This document shows positions 57,797 through 64,000 of a stretch of 64,000 bases of DNA, piece after piece (within the stretch, counting starts at the first letter, position 1; every line of letters starts with the position of its first letter). The position numbers and the translations under genes are program-made. The stretch covers positions 1,183,001-1,247,000 of the forward strand of contig CM034139.1 in the NCBI GenBank assembly GCA_019914995.1. Reading direction: 5' to 3'. Source of the stretch: Acanthochlamys bracteata. Taxonomy: Eukaryota > Streptophyta > Magnoliopsida > Pandanales > Velloziaceae. A model generated the notes under the pieces. That model had not been told where the DNA came from, did not search any database, and saw only the letters and a program-made list of their open reading frames with translations.

Positions 57797-60700
57797 TTAT
57801 ATGATACATAAACCTATCTCATGGCAAATTCTTGTGAACGAGTCAGGTTCTAGAGGTTTAGTGAAAATGTCAGCTAGTTGATTTTCGGAATTAACAAAGT
57901 TTAACACTATATTATTGCATCCAACATGCTCTCTAATGAAATAGTGTCTCAAATCTATGTGCTTTGTGCGTGAGTGTTGAATGGGATTTTGGGTTAATTT
58001 AATGGCACTCGTATTGTCACAGAATATAGGCACATTTTTAAAATCACAACCAAAATCAAGAAGTTGTTGTTTTATCCAGAGTACCTGACAGCAGCAACTT
58101 CCAGCAGCTATGTATTCTGCTTCGGCAGTTGACATCGCCACTGAAGCTTGTTTTCTGGAGCACCATGAGATCAAACAACCTCCTAAAAACTGACAAGAGC
58201 CACTTGTGCTCTTTCTATCAAGCTTGCAGCCACCAAATCAGCGTCAGCATAAGCATATAAGTTAAATTCACAGCCTCTTGAATAGAATAGTCCTAATTCC
58301 TTAGTTCCTACAAGTATCTAATAATTCGTTTTACAGCCGTCATGTGAGATTCTTTTGGATCACTTTGAAATCTAGCACATAGGTATACACTGAATTGAAT
58401 GTCCGGTCTACTGGCAGTAAGATAAAAGAATGATCCAATCATACCTCTATATAATTTCTGATCAACTGCTTTACCTGTCTCATCTCGGTTCAGTTTGCAG
58501 GAGGTAGGCATTGGAGTGCTCATCTCCTTGCTTCCTTCCATGCTGAACTTTTTGATCAACTCTTTAATGTACTTGCTTTGACTTATGAAGATGTCATTTT
58601 TCAGTTGTTTAATTTGTAGACCAAGGAAATAATTTAGTTCACCCATCAAGCTCATTTCAAACTCCTCTTTCATCAAGCCAGAAAATTTTCTGCATAGTCT
58701 TTCATTAGTAGCACCAAATATTATATCATCTACATATACTTGCACAATCAACATGTCATTATCTTAATGCAATGTGAACAAAGTTAAGTCAATCTTACCT
58801 CGACTGAAGCCTTTTTCAATCAGAAATGTGCTTAACCTTTTATACCAAGCTCTGGGAGCTTGTTTCAGACCATAAAGAGCTTTGTTCAATTTGTAAACAT
58901 GATTTGGAAAGCTTGTGTTTTCAAACCCGGGAGGTTGTTCAACACAGACTTCTTCTTTCAGAAAACCATTTAGAAATGCACTTTTAACATCCATTTGAAA
59001 AAGTTTGAAATCTTTATGACATGCAAAAGCAAATAGTATTCTAATGGCTTCAAGACGTGCAACTGGAGCATAAGTTCCATCAAAATCTATTCCTTCTTCC
59101 TGATTATATCCTTTAACTACTAGTCTAGCTTTGTTTCTAGTTATGATGCCATTTTCATCTAATTTATTTCTAAACACCCATTTAGTTCCTATGATGGATT
59201 TGTTTGGAGGTTTTCTAACAAGATGCCATACATTATTTCTTCCAAACTGATTTAATTCTTCTTGCATGGCAGTGATCCATGAACTATCTGTCAATGCATC
59301 ATCTATGCATTTTGGTTCTAGATTTGATACAAATGCAGAATGTTCCATGAAATTATTTTTAAAATAAGATCTGGTTCTTGTACCTTCATTTACCTCACCT
59401 AATATGTTTTCTTGTGGATGACTGGATCTGTACTTGAAGGATCTGCAGTGAGTTTCTGTCTGATCAGGTAGAATTCCAGGAGTCTGTCCTTCCTCTGTTA
59501 TTTCAGCTGGTTGTTCATCCGCTGTTTTGGTCTCTGTAATCTGTTGTTTTTTTGTCGATGGGAACAGCTCGTCTTCTTCTTCTGATCCTACATCTAGTTC
59601 TCGATTTCTTCTCGTCCCATTGTTAGACTCATTAAATAATACATGCATAGATTCTTCAACAATTATGGTTTGTTTGTTAAAAATTCTATAAGCTTTTGAT
59701 GTTGAAGAGTAACCGAGAAAAATACCTTCATCACTTTTTGCATCAAACTTTCCAAGATTATCTTTTCCGTTGTTGAGGATAAAACATTTGCATCCAAAGG
59801 TTCTTAAATAACTGATATTTGGAGTTCTTCCTTTTAGAAGCTCATATGGAGTCTTTTTAAGAATGGGGCGAATGAATGCACGGTTAATGATGTGACATGC
59901 AGTATTAACAGTTTCAGCCCAAAAATATTTTGGTAGGTTCTGTTCTATTAGCATGGTTCGTGCCATTTCTACTAGCACTCTATTTTTCCTTTCCACTACA
60001 CCATTTTGTTGAGAAGTTCTTGGAGCAGAGAAGTTATGTGTTAAACCATTCGAGTCACAAAATTCATCAAAATAAAAGTTTTGAAATTCCTTGCCATTAT
60101 CACTTCTAATAGCACAGATGTTTAGGTTTAGTTCTTTTTGAATCTTTTTGAAAAAGCATATGAATGTTTTCAGGGCATCATTCTTGTATGCTAAGAAGTA
60201 AACCCAACAGAAACGAGAATAATCATCTACTATTACTAGACAGTAATACTTACCTTCCAAGCTTGCTGTTCTTGCTGGTCCAAACAAATCCATGTGTAGC
60301 AGTTGTAATGGTTGCTTGATTGTTATCACTTGCTTGTGCTTGAATGATGACTTCACTTGTTTCCCTTTGGCACATGCATCACATAATTCATCCAAGCTAT
60401 AGTTGGCTTCAGGCAGTCCCTTTACTAGTTTTAATTTGGACAGTTTTGATAGTATCTTAATGTTGCAGTGTCCCAAACATCTATGCCAGAGCCAGCTGCT
60501 TTCCTGCTGACTTGATACTAAACACATTTTGTTGTTAGGAAGATCATCAATATAGAGTACATAAACATTACCTTCCCTTTTTCCGTTTAGTATTTCTTGT
60601 CCAGATGACAGATTAACAATTGAGCAGCAATGATTATCAAAATTGACTTTAAATCCCTTATCACATAATTGACTTATGCTTATTAGGGTATGTTTTAATA

Positions 60701-60923
60701 CTTTAACATGAAGAACATTTTCTATGCATAAGGAGGAGGGATTACCTATTTTTTCTATGCCTATTACTTTGCACTTACTGTTGTCTCCAAGGATTACATT
60801 TTCACCGAATTGTTTTTGTAGACTGCTGAAACATTTTTTATTTCCTATCATATGTCTTGAGCACCCGCTGTCCAAGTACCATTTGCTATTTTTCAGTCGG
60901 GTTAGCTCCTCTCCTTCCTGCAA
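57797..60923 (-). pseudogene. Sirevirus pol region (protease, integrase, RT, RNase H)
   Basis: Motifs in reading order on the minus strand: protease [18 protein letters not shown]; integrase zinc-binding [12 protein letters not shown] with CDACAKGKQ; integrase core with [32 protein letters not shown] and [17 protein letters not shown]; reverse transcriptase with [41 protein letters not shown] and YVDDIIFGATNE; RNase H with SRKQASVAMSTAEAEYIA and ENQLADIFTKPLEPDSF. The order integrase before reverse transcriptase places it in Ty1/Copia. The region is broken in a small number of places. Confidence 0.92.
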
Positions 60924-60932
60924 AAGAAGTCT

Positions 60933-62409
60933 TTAGTGCTTAGGTACCCAAATTTCTTTGGGTCCTAAAGAGTTAGTGCTGTTATATGTTCCTTTTGGAA
61001 CCCATATCATTTTTATTTTATTGATGTTCTTTTTATACCAGCACGAATTAACATTATGCCCTTTTCTGCCACAATGAAAGCATTTAACAAAAGGTATTGA
61101 GGAGTAAGACATGTTTACTGTATATGCTTTAGACATTAAATTTTTGTTTTGCATCCTTGCTGTTACCATACTTGAATGGCTTGTGGAGGGCTGATCATAC
61201 CTTGAGACTTGTTTAACATTTGCTATAGATGCTGGAATGAATCCTATTCCTTCCTTTCTGTATGGGCTGCGTTGAGCTCCCAGTATTGCATCTAATCTAT
61301 CCTTTCCATTTACAAATCTTGCCAGTGATGCTTCTAGATCGAGGTTCTTACTCTGTAGAGCTTTGTTTTCTTGAAGCAGTCTTTGATTTTCTTCCATCAG
61401 CTTTGTTTCTTTTATGTGCATATTTGTATAATCAGTCATGAATGGTTTAAGATCTGGAATTGTGGGATATGACAGTCTATCCACCTCTCTACTTAGTGCC
61501 TCATTCAACTCCTCAAGCTCAGCAATTTTCTTTATCATGTCTATGCTTGAGCTTTCTATGCATCTTGTCAGTTCTCCAGTCTTACATTCATTTAGTTTGA
61601 CATGAAGCTTTTCGTTTATTTGAATCAAGCGTATATTTTCAATATACAGTGCACATAGTTTAGAGTTAATATGATCATAATCTGCATGGAGTGTGTCTTT
61701 CATAGCATCAGTTTTGTCTTCTAAGGCATTTTTTAAAACAAGTATTTCCTTTTTCAGACATTCGTTTTCATCCTTAAATTTATGCATGCATACCTTCATA
61801 GTTTTGCAGTCAGTTTTGGCATGTAGGTATTTCGCATACAGTTCATCAAAAACATCTTGTAATTGTTCATTAGAGTCATCATAATCAGTAGAATTTACCT
61901 CATTATCATCTTCATGATCTGCCATCAGACATAAGTTGCTTTCTTCATTTTTCTGTCTCAGTCTGATTGTCTTCTGATGAACTTTCATCTTCATCACTCC
62001 AGGCTGCCATGGCTCGTTTTCTTCTTGTGTCATTGTATTTTGATCCCTTGAGCAGTGGACATTCGTTCTTGAAGTGTCCTGGTTTGTTGCAATTGAAGCA
62101 GTTTGTGTCTTGTCTGTCCTCTCCTCTATTTGTTCTTCCAGGAACCCTTCTTTTTCTAAGCTTGTTTCTTCTGAGAAAACTTTTAAAGTTACGGGTTAAG
62201 AGTGCAATGTCTTCATCAGAGGAAGAATCACTTACATGCTGGTCATTGATTCTTAATGCAATCCCTTCAGGACGTTCATCAGTTTTCTTCAGTGATAGTT
62301 CCTTGGCCATTAGGTTGCCAATCAATTCATCCAGTGACATTTGAGGAAAAGTTGAATTTTTCTCTATGGCATCTACTTTAGATCCAAATGTTGGCAGCAC
62401 AACAGAAAC
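60933..62409 (-). pseudogene. Sirevirus gag region
   Basis: It carries two zinc knuckles, CFNCNKPGHFKNECP (about 62045-62090) and CFHCGRKGHNVNSCW (about 61045-61090), separated by a long Glu/Lys-rich coiled-coil stretch (61300-61900). A long gag with coiled coils is usual for Sireviruses. The region is broken. Confidence 0.85.
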
Positions 62410-63232
62410 GTTGAGGAACGTTGCTGTTGGCGCTCGGTTCTTCACGTCAGAGAAGAAGTGGTGTTGTCCAGTGGTTCTTCAGCTGTGTTTGTGCAAAGTC
62501 TCCATGGCATTAAATGCGTTGAAGAGGTTTGAATTTGCTGCCAACGGTTGAAAGCTTAATTCAGCTAAGCTTATGTCTGAGACTCGGTGAGCTGATGAGT
62601 TGATATGTCATGTCCATAATAAATGTAATACAGGTTGACTGCTTGACTGATCAAAGACTTTGACTGCTTTCTTTCCTTGATTATTGAGCTTCCCTTTTGT
62701 GTGAAAGTGAAGATGATTTTAGCTCTTGTAAATCTTCTGTTTGAAATACTTCAGTCCGTTGTGAGTGTAGGTGATTTTTGAAAGCAAGGGAAATTTCGTT
62801 GCCATTGAACACAAGGATCTGTCCCGAAACAGAGAAATCTGCTTATGCTTCAGTAGCCAAACAGCTGACTGTAATGTGGCTGTGGCGTACTCTATCCCGT
62901 ATGCTGTCCTCTGTCCCGCTTCAGTAGTAGCATAGCAGTTGGCTGTTATGTGGCTGTGGCATCCTCTGTCCCGTAATGCTGTTCTTTGTCCCGCTTCGAG
63001 CAGTTGACCAGCTGACTGTGATGTGGCTATGGCATCCTCTGTCCCGTGTGCTGTCCTCTGTCCAGTATGTAGTAGCACAGCAGTTGGCTGTATGATGGCT
63101 GTTCTTATCTGCGGTAAATTAAATGATCTTTGTTTGTCTAATCCTGCAGAACTTGTTTTCAGATTATTAGTCTTATATAAATCATAGTTCTTAATTCTTT
63201 TTATCATCAAAATTATCCTTATAATTCCAACA
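62410..63232 (-). repeat. Sirevirus right-hand (5') LTR piece
   Basis: It matches 54771-55611 of the other LTR from GTTGAGGAACGTTGC to the common end AATTCCAACA. It contains an imperfect ~70-bp minisatellite at 62860-63110 (see findings). Confidence 0.9.
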
Positions 63233-63245
63233 TAGGGGCGTGACA
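63233..63245 (-). repeat. Gypsy solo LTR, end piece beyond the Sirevirus
   Basis: TAGGGGCGTGACA completes the LTR at 51230-53948; its first five bases (TAGGG) are the target-site duplication of the Sirevirus, and the AGTGG after it is that of the solo LTR. Confidence 0.85.
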
Positions 63246-63250
63246 AGTGG

Positions 63251-64000
63251 TCACACCTTTTGAGATAACATTCTGTCTAGCTGTCTCTCTCCATCATTAT
63301 GTCGTTCTTGTCGATTGAATCTTATCTCTATTCCTCGCAAGTACCTAGAATAAAATGTTAGGCACTCATTCACCGTGTGAGCTTCTACAATAGATCCTTT
63401 AGGACGTGTTCTACTGCGAACATACGCCTTAATGTACCAAGTGCCCTACAAGATTATTTCCCAAAGAAAGAAGATATTAATTGGAAGTCCTCACTGCAAT
63501 AACACTAAGGAAGAATTATACGATTCATTCAAAGACATGCGATCTCACCTCTCTATAGGATACATCCGTGTATAATGAACAGGACCTCCCAATATAGCTT
63601 CTTCCGGCAAGTGAATAATAAATGTATCTTGATTTGATAACTGGCCAACAACTATAAGCAGTGCTCATGCCTACAAAAGAGTTGAATCCATCGGTTGCCA
63701 AACCAAGACATAAGTTACGAGCATCATTAGCAAACCAAGGATATTTCACATCAAAATTCTTCGAAACCTCAGCATTTGCAGGATGTCTCAAAATGTCAGG
63801 GTTATCATCTCTTCTCTCCTTATGCCATCTCATATCCAAAGTTGTCTTTTCTTGACATGTAAAATCTACGCAATCGGGCACTAATGGAAAATGACGAAGG
63901 ACTTTCTTGGGTACCTTCTTACACTTGCCATTATTATCCTTCCACCTCGATGCATTGCATTTCGGACACTTTTCCTTATTTGCATACTGTTTTCTGAAAA
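63251..64000 (-). pseudogene. CACTA TNP2 transposase, N-terminal/catalytic half
   Basis: On the minus strand it encodes ANKEKCPKCNASRWK, KVPKKVLRHFPL, MRWHKERRDDNPDILRHPA and FANDARNLCLGLATDGFNSF, then GMSTAYSCWPV, the catalytic block of TNP2. Directly after this it jumps to TFIIHLPEEAILGGPVHYTR and MYPIER in another frame, and then YVRSRTRPKGSIVEAHTVNE and CLTFYSRYLRGIEIRFNRQE, which is the DUF4218-like region. The segment that normally lies between CWPV and FIIHLPEEA (several hundred residues) is absent, so the gene has an internal deletion near 63630. It joins the C-terminal half across the nested insertions: QKV, stop, PLEKAKQ. Confidence 0.9.

Larger units (their letters stand above)
53949..63232 (-). 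mobile_element. Sirevirus-type Copia retrotransposon, nearly complete
   Basis: It runs on the minus strand and is flanked by the 5-bp repeat TAGGG (53944-53948 and 63233-63237). Parts in plus coordinates: 3' LTR 53949-55611, PPT cluster 55612-55850, env-like gene 56032-57531, pol 57797-60923 (RNase H, reverse transcriptase, integrase, protease from left to right), gag about 60933-62409, and 5' LTR piece 62410-63232. Where the LTRs can be aligned over their first ~390 bases (54771-55165 against 62410-62805) I count about five differences, suggesting an age below roughly one million years under usual plant rates. It looks broken, with about three to five breaks; gene parts are otherwise well kept. 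Confidence 0.93.

Overview
The window is nuclear DNA of a flowering plant, most likely a eudicot: it is AT-rich and gene-poor, and most of it is nested transposable elements of plant lineages (Sirevirus and other Copia elements, Athila and other Gypsy elements, CACTA, PIF/Harbinger). The only credible host genes are a tandem family of a small secreted cysteine-containing peptide. I cannot name the species from the sequence.

Layout. 1-3475: 3' part of a Sirevirus (Copia) on the + strand with its env-like region, several polypurine tracts and 3' LTR. 3476-4780: scraps, including a CACTA TNP2 transposase fragment. 4781-6814: a lone, old Sirevirus-type LTR. 6815-10809: no gene seen, a few small repeats. 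10810-14015: a decayed PIF/Harbinger transposon with both of its genes (Myb/SANT-like and DDE transposase). 14016-31835: a head-to-tail array of ~2.31-kb units, each with one ~109-residue secreted peptide gene; eight gene copies (three clearly intact) plus the flank of a ninth. 31836-43598: a retroelement thicket in which a Copia element is split by an Athila-type Gypsy element. 43599-48890: an older, diverged part of the same gene array in inverted orientation, with one full-length pseudogene. 49161 to the window end: a large CACTA transposon whose transposase gene is interrupted by a Gypsy solo LTR, which is itself interrupted by a Sirevirus (53949-63232). Matching target-site duplications mark both insertions.

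The point of biological interest is the peptide array. The unit carries its own promoter (a TGACGTCA box about 12 bp 5' of a TATA box), a signal-peptide reading frame and a poly(A)-like signal. The Cys pattern (CC, C, C) resembles the second half of the prolamin-like/ECA1 domain of plant reproductive secreted peptides. Seven units are nearly identical in coding and non-coding DNA, so they were amplified or homogenised recently. The inverted, decayed copies show that the family has occupied this locus much longer. Several differences between copies look like they could be assembly consensus errors and should be treated with caution.
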